A stretch of DNA of 64,000 nt from positions 1 through 64,000 of the forward strand of contig NZ_JFCA01000029.1 in the NCBI RefSeq assembly GCF_000612585.1, read 5' to 3'. Source of the stretch: Pseudomonas sp. CHM02. Its GTDB lineage: Bacteria > Pseudomonadota > Gammaproteobacteria > Pseudomonadales > Pseudomonadaceae. This document shows positions 19,009 through 27,583 of the stretch, piece after piece; within the stretch, counting starts at the first letter, position 1; each line of letters starts with the position of its first letter. Both the position numbers and the translations under genes were made by a program. The notes beneath the pieces were generated by a model. The model had not been told where the DNA came from. It did no database searches and worked only from the letters and a program-made list of their open reading frames with translations.

Positions 19009-20847
19009 TTAATCGCCTCCGCTCGCCGGGTCGGCGGTCTGGGTCGTGTCGAGGGAGACTGCCGGTTTGGCGTTGGGTTTGGCCCACCAGGTAGCGGTGC
19101 CGACGTCGTAGCGCGGCGGGACCTTGGGGTGGCCCAGGTGGTCCCAGTACGCGACGCGGAAGGTCTTGATGTGCCAGTTCGGGATCACGTAGTAGCCGAA
19201 CTGCAACACGCGGTCCAGGGCCTTGGCATGCGCCACCAGGCTTTTGCGCGAATCGGCGTCGATCAACTCTTCCACCAGTTGGTCGATGGCCGGGTCCTTG
19301 AGGCCCATGTAGTTGCGGCTGCCGGGTTTGTCGGCGCTGGAGGACTTCCAGAATTCCCGTTGCTCGTTACCCGGTGAGGTGGACTGCGGGAAGCTGCCCA
19401 CCAGCATGTCAAAGTCCCGCGAGCGAATACGGTTGATGAACTGCGAGACGTCAACCCGACGGATCACCAGGTCGATCCCCAGGTCAGCGAGGTTGCGCTT
19501 GAAGGGCAGCAGGATACGTTCGAATTCGGTCTGGGCCAGCAGGAACTCGATTTTCACCGGCTTGCCGGTGGTGTCGACCATCTTGTCATCGACGATGCGC
19601 CAGCCGGCCTCCTGCATCAGTTGGTAGGCTTCGCGTTGCTGGGTACGGATCATGCCGCTGCCATCGGTCCTGGCCGGTTCGAAGGCTTGGGTGAAGACTT
19701 CGGACGGGATCTTGTCGCGCAGCGGCTCGAGGATTTTCAGCTCGTCCGGGCCGGGCAGGCCGGTGGCGGCCATCTCGGAGTTTTCGAAATAACTGCGGGT
19801 GCGGGTGTAGGCGCCGTTGAACAGCTGCTTGTTGCTCCACTCGAAATCCAGCAACAGGCTGATGGCCTTGCGCACCCGCACGTCCTGGAACATCGGCTTG
19901 CGCATGTTGAACACAAAGCCCTGCATCCCGGTCGGATTGCCGTTGGGGATTTCTTCCTTGATCAAGCGGCCTTCGGTCACGGCCGGAATGTTGTAGGCAT
20001 TGGCCCAGTTCTTGGCGCTGAATTCCAGCCAGTAGTCGAACTGCCCGGCCTTCAAGGCTTCCAGGGAGACGGTGCTGTCGCGGTAATAGTCGGTGATGCG
20101 GTTGTCGAAGTTGTAGAAGCCCTTGGCGACCGGCAGGTCCTTGGCCCAGTAATCCTTGACCCGCTCGTAGCGGATCATGCGTCCGGCCTTGACCTCGGCG
20201 ACCTTGTACGGCCCGCTGCCCAGCGGCACTTCGAGGTTGCCCTTGGCGAAGTCGCGGGTGGCCCACCAATGCTTGGGCAATACCGGCAGTTGCCCGAGGA
20301 TCAGTGGCAATTCGCGGTTATTGGTGCGCTTGAACTTGAACAGCACCTTCAACGGGTCTTCGGCCACCACTTCGTCGACGTCGGCGTAATAGGTACGGTA
20401 GATCGGTGAGCCTTCCTTGATCAGTTCCTGGAAGGTGAACACCACGTCCTCGGCGCGGATCGGGTGGCCGTCATGGAAGCGTGCTTCGGGGCGCAGGTAG
20501 AAGCGCACCCAGCTGTTGTCCGGGGCTTTTTCGATCTTGCCGGCGACCAGGCCGTATTCGGTGATGGGCTCATCCAGGCTTTGCATCGCCAGGGTGTCGT
20601 AGATCAGGCCGAGGTTGTCGGCCGGGACGCCCTTGCTGATATAGGGGTTGAGGCTGTCGAAGCCACCCATGGCCGACTCGCGGAACGTGCCGCCCTTGGG
20701 CGCGTCCGGGTTGACGTAGTCGAAATGCTTGAAGTCGGCGGGGTATTTCGGCGGTTCGTTGTACAACGTCAGTGCATGTTGCGGAGCGGCTTGGGCCACG
20801 GTGCACAGCAGCAGGCTGCCGAGCAGGGCAGTACGCAAATACATCAT
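19009..20847 (-). CDS. nppA2: periplasmic peptide-binding protein (NppA2-like, SBP family 5)
   Basis: A 612-residue solute-binding protein with a signal peptide (MMYLRTALLGSLLLCTVAQA, cleavage likely after AQA). The branch-typical YNEPPKYPADFKHFDYVNPDAPKG opens the mature chain. The ATGATG start overlaps the stop of the upstream binding-protein gene (ATGA), with GGAG 8 bp before the first ATG. A longer open frame reaching 21144 has no support. Two binding proteins feeding one permease pair is the NppA1/A2 arrangement. Confidence 0.88.
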   Translation of the reverse strand: MMYLRTALLGSLLLCTVAQAAPQHALTLYNEPPKYPADFKHFDYVNPDAPKGGTFRESAMGGFDSLNPYISKGVPADNLGLIYDTLAMQSLDEPITEYGLVAGKIEKAPDNSWVRFYLRPEARFHDGHPIRAEDVVFTFQELIKEGSPIYRTYYADVDEVVAEDPLKVLFKFKRTNNRELPLILGQLPVLPKHWWATRDFAKGNLEVPLGSGPYKVAEVKAGRMIRYERVKDYWAKDLPVAKGFYNFDNRITDYYRDSTVSLEALKAGQFDYWLEFSAKNWANAYNIPAVTEGRLIKEEIPNGNPTGMQGFVFNMRKPMFQDVRVRKAISLLLDFEWSNKQLFNGAYTRTRSYFENSEMAATGLPGPDELKILEPLRDKIPSEVFTQAFEPARTDGSGMIRTQQREAYQLMQEAGWRIVDDKMVDTTGKPVKIEFLLAQTEFERILLPFKRNLADLGIDLVIRRVDVSQFINRIRSRDFDMLVGSFPQSTSPGNEQREFWKSSSADKPGSRNYMGLKDPAIDQLVEELIDADSRKSLVAHAKALDRVLQFGYYVIPNWHIKTFRVAYWDHLGHPKVPPRYDVGTATWWAKPNAKPAVSLDTTQTADPASGGD

Positions 20848-22673
20848 TGGGCTTTCTCCGAAGCTTTCAGCCACCATGCGCTCAGGCCCAGGCTGTAGGG
20901 CGGCGTGGTGACAAAGGCGAACCGGTTGCGGTACGCCAGGCGATGATAGTTGAGGTACCAGTTGGGAATGCTGTAGTGCTGCCACAGCAGCACCCGGTCC
21001 AGGGCACGGCCGGCGGCCAGTTGCTCCTCGCGAGTCCTGGCTGCCAGGAGTTGTTCCAGCAGGTGATCGACAATCGGGTTGGCGATGCCTGCATAGTTCT
21101 TGCTGCCCTTGATCGCGGCCTGGCTGGAGTGGAAGTACTGCCACTGCTCAAGGCCCGGGCTCAAGGTCTGGTTGAGGGTGATCAGGATCATGTCGAAGTC
21201 GAATTGATCCAGGCGTTGCTTGTACTGGGCGCGGTCGACGGTCCGCAGGCGCGCGTCGATGCCGATGCTGATCAGGTTCTCGACGTAGGGCTGCAGGATG
21301 CGCTCCAGGTTCGGGTTGACCAGCAGGATCTCGAAGCGCAGCGGTTGCCCGTCCTTGTTGAGGAGCCGTTGGCCTGACAGCTTCCAACCGGCTTCGCCGA
21401 GCAGGGCCAGGGCGTTGCGCAGGGTCTCACGGGAGATGCCGCGCCCGTCGGTCTGGGGCAGGCTGAACGGTTGGGTAAACAGGTTGGCCGGCAACTGCTC
21501 GCGGTAGGGCGAGAGCATCAGCCATTCATGGCCGGTGGGCACGCCGGTCGCGGAGAACTCGCTGTTGGGGTAGTAGCTCAAAGTGCGTTTATAGGCGCTG
21601 CTGAACAGGGTGCGGTTGGTCCATTCGAAGTCGAACATCAGCCCCAGGGCTTCACGCACCTTGGTCTGGCTGAAGGTCGGCCGCCGGCTGTTCATGAACA
21701 GCCCCTGGCTCTGGGTGGGGATCTGGTGCGCGATCTGCGCCTTGATCACGTCACCGCGGTTCACCGCCGGGAAGTTATAGCCATTGGCCCAGTTCTTGGC
21801 CTGGTGCTCGATGTAGATATCGAACTCGCCGGCCTTGAACGCTTCGAAGGCCACATCGCTGTCGCGGTAGAACTCTACCTCGACCTTGTCATAGTTGTAG
21901 AAACCCTGGTTGACCGGCAGGTCCTTGCCCCAGTAGTCCTTGACCCGTTCGAACACCAGTTGCCGGCCAGGGCTCACTTTGGTGATGCGGTAGGGCCCGC
22001 TGCCCAGTGGCGGTTCGAAGGTGGTGGCCTTGAAGTCGCGGTTTTTCCAGTAGTGCTGGGGCAATACCGGCAACTCGCCCAGGCGCAGGATCAGCAACGG
22101 GTTGCCGGCGCGCTTGAACACAAAGCGGATGCGGTGACGGTTGAGGATATCCACCCGCGCCACTTCCTGCAGGTTGGTGCGGTATTGCGGATGACCTTCG
22201 GTCAGCAGGGTGCGATAGGAAAACGCCACGTCATAGGCGGTGATCGGCTTGCCATCGTGGAAGCGCGCTTCCGGGCGCAGGTTGAACACCACCCAGCTGC
22301 GGTCTTCGCTGTACTCCACCGACTGGGCGATCAGTCCATAGCTGGAGGTGGGTTCATCGCCGGAAGGCGCGTACAGGCCGGTGCCGACCATCAACGGCTC
22401 GTTCAGCTCATTGACGCCGTATTGCAGGAAGTTGGGCGTGGAAACGGGGCTTGAGCCCTTGAAGGTGTAGGGGTTGAGGGTGTCGAACGTGCCAAAGGCC
22501 ATGACCCGCAATGTCCCGCCTTTCGGCGCTGCAGGGTTTACCCAATCGAAGTGGGTGAATTTGGCCGGGTACTTGAGGCTGCCGAACTGCGCATAACCGT
22601 GGCTCTCGGTAATCGTCGCGTTCGCAGCAAAGCTCAAGGCCAGACTTATTAGTAGAAGGAGGGGACGCTTCAA
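20844..22673 (-). CDS. nppA1: periplasmic peptide-binding protein (NppA1-like, SBP family 5)
   Basis: A 609-residue solute-binding protein and the first gene of the five-gene importer operon. The signal peptide is MKRPLLLLISLALSFAANA, and the mature chain begins TITESHGYAQFGSLKYPAKF. The fold is the same family-5 type as the next gene but the sequence is clearly divergent, so the two may recognise different peptides. The start at 22673 has an AGAAGGAGG ribosome site. P. aeruginosa also has the homologous operon next to mltD, which supports orthology. Confidence 0.88.
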   Translation of the reverse strand: MKRPLLLLISLALSFAANATITESHGYAQFGSLKYPAKFTHFDWVNPAAPKGGTLRVMAFGTFDTLNPYTFKGSSPVSTPNFLQYGVNELNEPLMVGTGLYAPSGDEPTSSYGLIAQSVEYSEDRSWVVFNLRPEARFHDGKPITAYDVAFSYRTLLTEGHPQYRTNLQEVARVDILNRHRIRFVFKRAGNPLLILRLGELPVLPQHYWKNRDFKATTFEPPLGSGPYRITKVSPGRQLVFERVKDYWGKDLPVNQGFYNYDKVEVEFYRDSDVAFEAFKAGEFDIYIEHQAKNWANGYNFPAVNRGDVIKAQIAHQIPTQSQGLFMNSRRPTFSQTKVREALGLMFDFEWTNRTLFSSAYKRTLSYYPNSEFSATGVPTGHEWLMLSPYREQLPANLFTQPFSLPQTDGRGISRETLRNALALLGEAGWKLSGQRLLNKDGQPLRFEILLVNPNLERILQPYVENLISIGIDARLRTVDRAQYKQRLDQFDFDMILITLNQTLSPGLEQWQYFHSSQAAIKGSKNYAGIANPIVDHLLEQLLAARTREEQLAAGRALDRVLLWQHYSIPNWYLNYHRLAYRNRFAFVTTPPYSLGLSAWWLKASEKAQ

Positions 22674-22786
22674 GTCAGGGATCCGATCCAGGCGGCTTGG
22701 GCTTTATGATCGGTACAGTAACAGCTTGTTCCGGTTGGAAAAAGCATCTTGGAAATGGCGATAAACCTAGGTGGGAGCAGGCTTGT

Positions 22787-22917
22787 GTGGTGAGTGGGCT
22801 TGCCCCGCGCTGGGCCGCTAAGCAGCCCTAGTTGCTATACGCATTCTTCCAGACAAGACTCATTGCCTGGTTTTAGGGCTGCTGTGCAGCCCAGCGCGGG
22901 GCAAGCCCGCTCACCAC
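22787..22917. repeat. long inverted repeat (29-bp arms, nested hairpin)
   Basis: The left arm 22787-22815 and right arm 22889-22917 match in inverse orientation at 28 of 29 positions. A second dyad (AGCAGCCCT/AGGGCTGCT) is nested in the 73-bp interior. The core GGGCTTGCCCCGCGCTGGGC resembles a REP variant. It lies in the 317-bp gap between nppA1 and mltD. Confidence 0.85.
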
Positions 22918-22971
22918 AGCAAGCCCGCTCACCACAGCAAGCAGGCTCACCACAGCGAGCCGGCTCACACA
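22901..22971. repeat. 18-bp tandem repeat, four copies
   Basis: The unit GCAAGCCCGCTCACCACA occurs exactly at 22901-22918 and 22919-22936. A version with two changes is at 22937-22954 and a degenerate, slightly shorter one at 22955-22971. The first unit is part of the right arm of the long inverted repeat. It ends 20 bp before the mltD stop codon. Confidence 0.9.
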
Positions 22972-22990
22972 AACAGGCTGGGTTTTTCAG

Positions 22991-24406
22991 TCAGCGTGGC
23001 CCGGAAACCACCAGCATCTGCCCTGGCTTGAGCGCCTGGCCAGTGCGGGGGTTCCAGCGCTTGAGATGTTGCATCTCGACGTTGAAGCGCTTGGCGACGA
23101 TGTACAGCGAGTCGCCTTTCTTGACCTTGTATTGCACGGGCTTCTTGCTGTCAGCCTTGGCCACCAGCTTGCGCGTGTCCTGCATTACCAGGGTCTGGCC
23201 GACCTTGAGGGCCTGGCCGTTGAGCTTGTTCCAGCGCTGCAGGTCGTGCACGTCGACCTTGTTGGCCTTGGCGATCAGCGTGAGGTTGTCGCCATTGCGC
23301 ACTTTGTAGCTGCGGGTACGCCCGGCAACCCGCGCAGTCTCGACTTCGTCGAACACCTGCTTTTTCGGCCGCATCGCCAGTAATTCTTCCGGCTTCATCG
23401 TCGAAAGGGTGCTGGTGAGCAGCTGCGCCTTGGAGCTTGGCACCAGCAAATGCTGGGGACCGTCCAGGGTGGTGCGTTGTTTCAGGGCCGGGTTGAGCTG
23501 GAACAGTTCGTCTTCGTCGATCTCGGCCAGCGCGGCGACCCGGGAAAGGTCCATGCTTTGCTTGACTTCAACCACTTCGAAGTACGGCGTGTTGGCAATC
23601 GGGTTCAGGTTGACGCCATAGGCTTCGGGCGCCAGTACCACTTGGGACAGCGCCAGGAACTTGGGCACGTAGTCCTTGGTTTCCTGGGGCAGGGGCAGGT
23701 TCCAGTAGTCGGTCGGCAGGCCGAGCTTCTCGTTGCGCTCGATCGCCCGGCTCACCGTACCTTCGCCAGCGTTGTAGGCGGCCAGGGCCAGCAGCCAGTC
23801 ACCGTTGAACATGTCGTGCAGGCGGGTCAGGTAGTCGAGGGCGGCGGTGGTGGAGGCGGTGATGTCGCGGCGGCCATCGTAGGCCCGGGTCTGGCGCAGG
23901 TTGAAGTAGCGCCCGGTGGAGGGGATGAACTGCCACAAACCGACTGCATCGCTGCGCGAATAGGCCATCGGGTTGTAGGCACTTTCAATCACTGGCAGCA
24001 GTGCCAGCTCCAGGGGCATATTGCGTTCTTCAAGGCGTTCGACGATGTAATGAATGTAGAGACTGCCGCGTTCTCCGGCGTTCTCCAGGAAGGACGGGTT
24101 GCTGGCGAACCACAGGCGCTGTTGCTCGATGCGCGGGTTGACGCCTACGCCTTCCTGCAATTGAAAGCCCCGTCGCATGCGTTCCCAGACGTCTTGGGGG
24201 GCCTCGGGAGTTGGCTTCTCCGACAGCCAGATGACGGGTTTCTGTTTGATCTTGGCGCTGAGGTTAGGCTTGGGTTGCACGGTGGATTGTGCGGTGAAAT
24301 TGCTTGATTGGCAGCCCGCCAGCGTGGCGGACACAGCCACCGCCACAGCTTGAGCCAGGCGGGTCAATGCGTCTGAATGGTTGGATTTACGAATAGATGA
24401 CGACAT
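22991..24406 (-). CDS. mltD: membrane-bound lytic murein transglycosylase D
   Basis: A 471-residue outer-membrane lipoprotein that cleaves peptidoglycan glycan strands with 1,6-anhydro product formation. The signal sequence ends in a lipobox (ATLAGC) near residue 33. The SLT domain has the catalytic Glu in LLPVIESAYNP and the family motifs AVGLWQFIPSTGRYF and LALAAYNAGEG. Two LysM peptidoglycan-binding modules close the protein (YKVRNGDNLTLIAK and YKVKKGDSLYIVAK). The start at 24406 is preferred over a TTG at 24430. Its place next to gloB, divergent from the methyltransferase-rnhA-dnaQ series, is conserved in Pseudomonas. Confidence 0.95.
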   Translation of the reverse strand: MSSSIRKSNHSDALTRLAQAVAVAVSATLAGCQSSNFTAQSTVQPKPNLSAKIKQKPVIWLSEKPTPEAPQDVWERMRRGFQLQEGVGVNPRIEQQRLWFASNPSFLENAGERGSLYIHYIVERLEERNMPLELALLPVIESAYNPMAYSRSDAVGLWQFIPSTGRYFNLRQTRAYDGRRDITASTTAALDYLTRLHDMFNGDWLLALAAYNAGEGTVSRAIERNEKLGLPTDYWNLPLPQETKDYVPKFLALSQVVLAPEAYGVNLNPIANTPYFEVVEVKQSMDLSRVAALAEIDEDELFQLNPALKQRTTLDGPQHLLVPSSKAQLLTSTLSTMKPEELLAMRPKKQVFDEVETARVAGRTRSYKVRNGDNLTLIAKANKVDVHDLQRWNKLNGQALKVGQTLVMQDTRKLVAKADSKKPVQYKVKKGDSLYIVAKRFNVEMQHLKRWNPRTGQALKPGQMLVVSGPR

Positions 24407-24504
24407 TGGCTGGAAGTAAGTTCCGGGCAAAAATGTCGGGCGATTCTAGAAACCCGTTTGGTTCCGGTCAACCATTCAGAAATTACGTATCAGATCGCTT
24501 CCGG

Positions 24505-25272
24505 TTAGAACTTATCTTTCCAAGCCCTCAAGCTAGCAAACACCTCGGCCGCAGAGCGGTTGTCGCGCCCGTTCCGTTCGTCCGCTTTTTGTTTAACGGA
24601 TGTTTCAGAGGTGCGCAGAAAAGGGTTGGTCAGCCGTTCCAGGGCCAGGTTGGAAGGCAGCGTGATCTCGCCACGGGCCCGGAGTTGGCGGACGCTTTCC
24701 ACCCGTTTGGCGATATCGGCGTTATCCGGTTCCACCGCCTGGGCGAATTTGAGGTTACTTTGTGTGTATTCGTGGGTGCAGTACACCAGGGTGTCGGTGG
24801 GCAGGGCGGCCAACCGCTCGAGGGAGGCGTGCATCTGTTCCGGCGTGCCTTCGAACAATCGCCCGCAACCGGCGGCGAACAGGGTGTCGCCACAAAACAG
24901 CACGCCCTGGTGATAAAAGGCGATGTGGCCCAGGGTGTGGCCGGGCACGGTATAAATGTCGAAGTCCCAGCCGAGCACCGTGATGCGGTCGTTGTCGTCG
25001 AGCGCCACGTCCCGTGCCGGGATCTTCTCGTTGGCCGGGCCGTAGACCTTGGCGTCGGTTACACCTTTGAGTTGTTCGACGCCGCCGACATGATCATGGT
25101 GGTGGTGGGTGATCAGGATGTCGCTGAGGCGCCAGCCAGGGTTCTGCTCGAGCCAGGCCAGCACCGGGGCGGCGTCGCCGGGGTCGACCACGGCGCAGCG
25201 TTGGGTGCGCGGGTCCTGTAACAACCAGATGTAGTTATCGGTGAAGGCGGGCAGGGCACTGATCTGTATCAT
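24505..25272 (-). CDS. gloB: hydroxyacylglutathione hydrolase (glyoxalase II)
   Basis: A 255-residue metallo-beta-lactamase-fold hydrolase that converts S-lactoylglutathione to lactate and glutathione in methylglyoxal detoxification. The metal-binding motif THHHHDHVGG is near residue 53, followed by the conserved VPGHTLGH, FCGDTLFAAGCGRLFEG and YCTHEYT signatures of the second metal site and substrate pocket. The start at 25272 (MIQISALPAFTDNYIW) fits the family. It is divergent from the methyltransferase gene at 25338; the two share a 65-bp promoter gap. Confidence 0.96.
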   Translation of the reverse strand: MIQISALPAFTDNYIWLLQDPRTQRCAVVDPGDAAPVLAWLEQNPGWRLSDILITHHHHDHVGGVEQLKGVTDAKVYGPANEKIPARDVALDDNDRITVLGWDFDIYTVPGHTLGHIAFYHQGVLFCGDTLFAAGCGRLFEGTPEQMHASLERLAALPTDTLVYCTHEYTQSNLKFAQAVEPDNADIAKRVESVRQLRARGEITLPSNLALERLTNPFLRTSETSVKQKADERNGRDNRSAAEVFASLRAWKDKF

Positions 25273-25337
25273 TCTTCGATTCGCCAAGCTGAACACATTG
25301 GTGCATCTTAGAACGTCTAGGCGAGTTGGAGAATGCA

Positions 25338-26096
25338 ATGACTGATAAAGCGTTCGCCCAGGCCGATCCTGAGTGGCTGGCCCTGATCAGCGCAGCCCGT
25401 GAATGGCTGTCGGGTCCCATCGGGCAATTTCTGCTGGACGAAGAGCGGCGCATGCTCGAAGACGAGCTGGGTCGGTTCTTTGGTGGCTACCTGGTGCATT
25501 ACGGTCCCTCGGCCGAGACGCCGCCGTGCGCGCCCCAGGTGCAGCGCAATGTGCGCCTGGGGGCGCCGTTGCCGGGGGTGGAGATCGTCTGCGAGGAGCA
25601 GGCCTGGCCGTTGAGTGAGCACGCCGCCGACGTGGTGGTGTTGCAGCATGGCCTGGATTTCTGCTTGTCGCCCCATGGCTTGCTGCGCGAAGCGGCGAGC
25701 AGCGTGCGGCCGGGTGGCCATTTGCTGATTGTGGGGATCAACCCCTGGAGCAGTTGGGGCTTGCGTCATGTGTTTGCCCATGACGGCCTGCGCCAGGCGC
25801 GCTGTATCTCGCCGCAACGGGTGGGCGACTGGCTGAACCTGCTGGGCTTCGCGCTGGAGAAACGCCGCTTCGGGTGCTATCGTCCGCCGCTTGCGTCGAC
25901 CAAGTGGCAAGGCCGCCTGGCCGGCTGGGAGCGCCGCGCAGGTGCCTGGCAACTGGGCGGTGGCGGCTTCTATCTGCTGGTGGCACGCAAGATCGTGGTT
26001 GGGCTGCGGCCGGTGCAGCAGGTGCGCCGCGAGCCGATGGGCAAGCTGGTGCCGATGCCGATGGTCAAGGTCAACCGCAAGCAAAGCGATGCGTAA
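25338..26096 (+). CDS. SAM-dependent methyltransferase (Methyltransf_11 type)
   Basis: A 252-residue class I methyltransferase-like protein. The segment DVVVLQHGLDFCLSPHGLLREAAS followed by RPGGHLLIVGINP matches the methyltransf_11 fold after motif I. Motif I itself is degenerate, which leaves activity open. The start at 25338 has GGAG 7 bp upstream. It forms a probable operon with rnhA and dnaQ (synteny PA1814-PA1816 in P. aeruginosa). The substrate is unknown. Confidence 0.8.
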   Translation: MTDKAFAQADPEWLALISAAREWLSGPIGQFLLDEERRMLEDELGRFFGGYLVHYGPSAETPPCAPQVQRNVRLGAPLPGVEIVCEEQAWPLSEHAADVVVLQHGLDFCLSPHGLLREAASSVRPGGHLLIVGINPWSSWGLRHVFAHDGLRQARCISPQRVGDWLNLLGFALEKRRFGCYRPPLASTKWQGRLAGWERRAGAWQLGGGGFYLLVARKIVVGLRPVQQVRREPMGKLVPMPMVKVNRKQSDA

Positions 26097-26126
26097 CCCT
26101 CTTCTTGAATGAATACCGAGCAACCG

Positions 26127-26579
26127 ATGACCGATAGCGTAGAACTCTTCACCGATGGCGCCTGCAAGGGCAACCCCGGCCCCGGCGGCTGGGGCGCGTT
26201 GCTGGTGTGCAAGGGCGTGGAGAAAGAGTTGTGGGGCGGCGAAGCCAATACCACCAACAACCGCATGGAACTGATGGGCGCCATTCGTGGCCTGGAAGAA
26301 CTCAAGCGCCGCTGCAACGTGCTGCTGGTGACCGACTCGCAATACGTGATGAAGGGCATCAACGAGTGGATGGTCAACTGGAAGAAGCGCGGTTGGAAGA
26401 CCGCTGCCAAGGAGCCGGTAAAGAATGCCGACCTGTGGCAACTGCTCGATGAACAATGCAACCGCCACGACATTACCTGGAAATGGGTGCGCGGGCACAT
26501 CGGCCATCCTGGCAACGAGCGCGCGGACCAGTTGGCCAACCGAGGCGTGGACGAAGTGCGGGGCTACAAGCAGAGCTGA
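26127..26579 (+). CDS. rnhA: ribonuclease HI
   Basis: A 150-residue RNase H that degrades the RNA of RNA-DNA hybrids. The four carboxylates are visible: Asp in LFTDGACKGNPG, Glu in NNRMEL, Asp in VTDSQYV and Asp in GNERADQLA. An ATG at 26109 is also in frame, but the start at 26127 (MTDSVELFTDG) agrees with Pseudomonas homologues. It is followed 74 bp later by dnaQ, as in most gammaproteobacteria. Confidence 0.97.
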   Translation: MTDSVELFTDGACKGNPGPGGWGALLVCKGVEKELWGGEANTTNNRMELMGAIRGLEELKRRCNVLLVTDSQYVMKGINEWMVNWKKRGWKTAAKEPVKNADLWQLLDEQCNRHDITWKWVRGHIGHPGNERADQLANRGVDEVRGYKQS

Positions 26580-26653
26580 TGCCGGCTCACGTGTTAACAT
26601 CGCGCCTTTTGACTCACACCACATTGCATACCACCGTTGAGAGCTGAACCCTG

Positions 26654-27400
26654 ATGGCCATCCGATCTGTTGTACTCGATACCGAAACCACCGGCATGCC
26701 GGTGACCGACGGCCACCGGATCATTGAAATCGGCTGTGTCGAACTCATGGGTCGCCGCCTCACCGGTCGTCACTTCCACGTCTACCTGCAACCGGACCGG
26801 GACAGTGACGAAGGCGCGATCGGCGTCCACGGTATCACTGACGAGTTCCTCAAGGGCAAGCCGCGCTTCGCCGAGGTTGCCGATGAGTTCTTCGAATTCA
26901 TCAACGGCGCCCAGCTGATCATCCATAACGCGGCGTTCGACGTCGGCTTCATCAACAACGAATTCGCCCTGATGGGGCAGACCGATCGCGCGGACATTTC
27001 CCAGCACTGCACGATCCTCGACACCTTGATGATGGCCCGTGAGCGTCACCCCGGCCAACGCAACAGCCTCGATGCCTTGTGCAAGCGTTATGGCGTCGAC
27101 AACTCCGGCCGTGAACTCCACGGCGCCTTGCTCGACTCCGAGATTCTCGCCGACGTCTACCTGACCATGACCGGCGGGCAGACCAGCCTGTCCCTGGCCG
27201 GCAATGCCACCGATGGCAGTGGCTCGGCGGAAGGCTCGGGTAACCGTCCTTCGGAAATCCGTCGCCTGCCGGCTGATCGCAAGCCCACCCCGATTATCCG
27301 CGCCAGCGAGCAGGACCTGGCCGAGCACGCGGCGCGGCTGGAAGCGATTGCCAAGTCGGCCGGCGCGCCGGCGTTGTGGTCGACCCTGACCCAGCAATGA
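26654..27400 (+). CDS. dnaQ: DNA polymerase III epsilon subunit (proofreading exonuclease)
   Basis: A 248-residue DEDDh 3'-5' exonuclease that proofreads for the replicative polymerase. Exo I is LDTETTG, Exo II HNAAFDVGF, and Exo III HGALLDSEILADVY. A basic, flexible C-terminal third would bind the alpha subunit. The ATG at 26654 is the first in frame and follows GAGAGC. Transcription probably begins with the methyltransferase or rnhA gene. Confidence 0.97.
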   Translation: MAIRSVVLDTETTGMPVTDGHRIIEIGCVELMGRRLTGRHFHVYLQPDRDSDEGAIGVHGITDEFLKGKPRFAEVADEFFEFINGAQLIIHNAAFDVGFINNEFALMGQTDRADISQHCTILDTLMMARERHPGQRNSLDALCKRYGVDNSGRELHGALLDSEILADVYLTMTGGQTSLSLAGNATDGSGSAEGSGNRPSEIRRLPADRKPTPIIRASEQDLAEHAARLEAIAKSAGAPALWSTLTQQ

Positions 27401-27410
27401 CGCAAACCTT

Positions 27411-27495
27411 GTAGTAGCCGGCTTGCCGGCGATGGCGGCATTGAACCCATCGCAAGATTCAACGGCCTCATCGCCGGCAAGCCGGCTACTACAGT
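27411..27495. repeat. REP doublet
   Basis: A near-perfect inverted pair, each arm built on GTAGTAGCCGGCTTGCCGGC, with about 40 bp between them. It starts 10 bp after the dnaQ stop and may act as its transcript end. Confidence 0.88.
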
Positions 27496-27583
27496 GGTTC
27501 ACTGTGCTTTCGAAATCTTCATTCGCGTCATCGCCCCCCAGCTTCTACCCTTGAGTGCATAGCCCTCAGGACTACAAGCACTC

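Noticed and set aside
22901..22971. Short regularly spaced repeats resembling a CRISPR array
   Set aside because: The units are contiguous 18-bp tandem copies with no spacers, and no cas gene is present.
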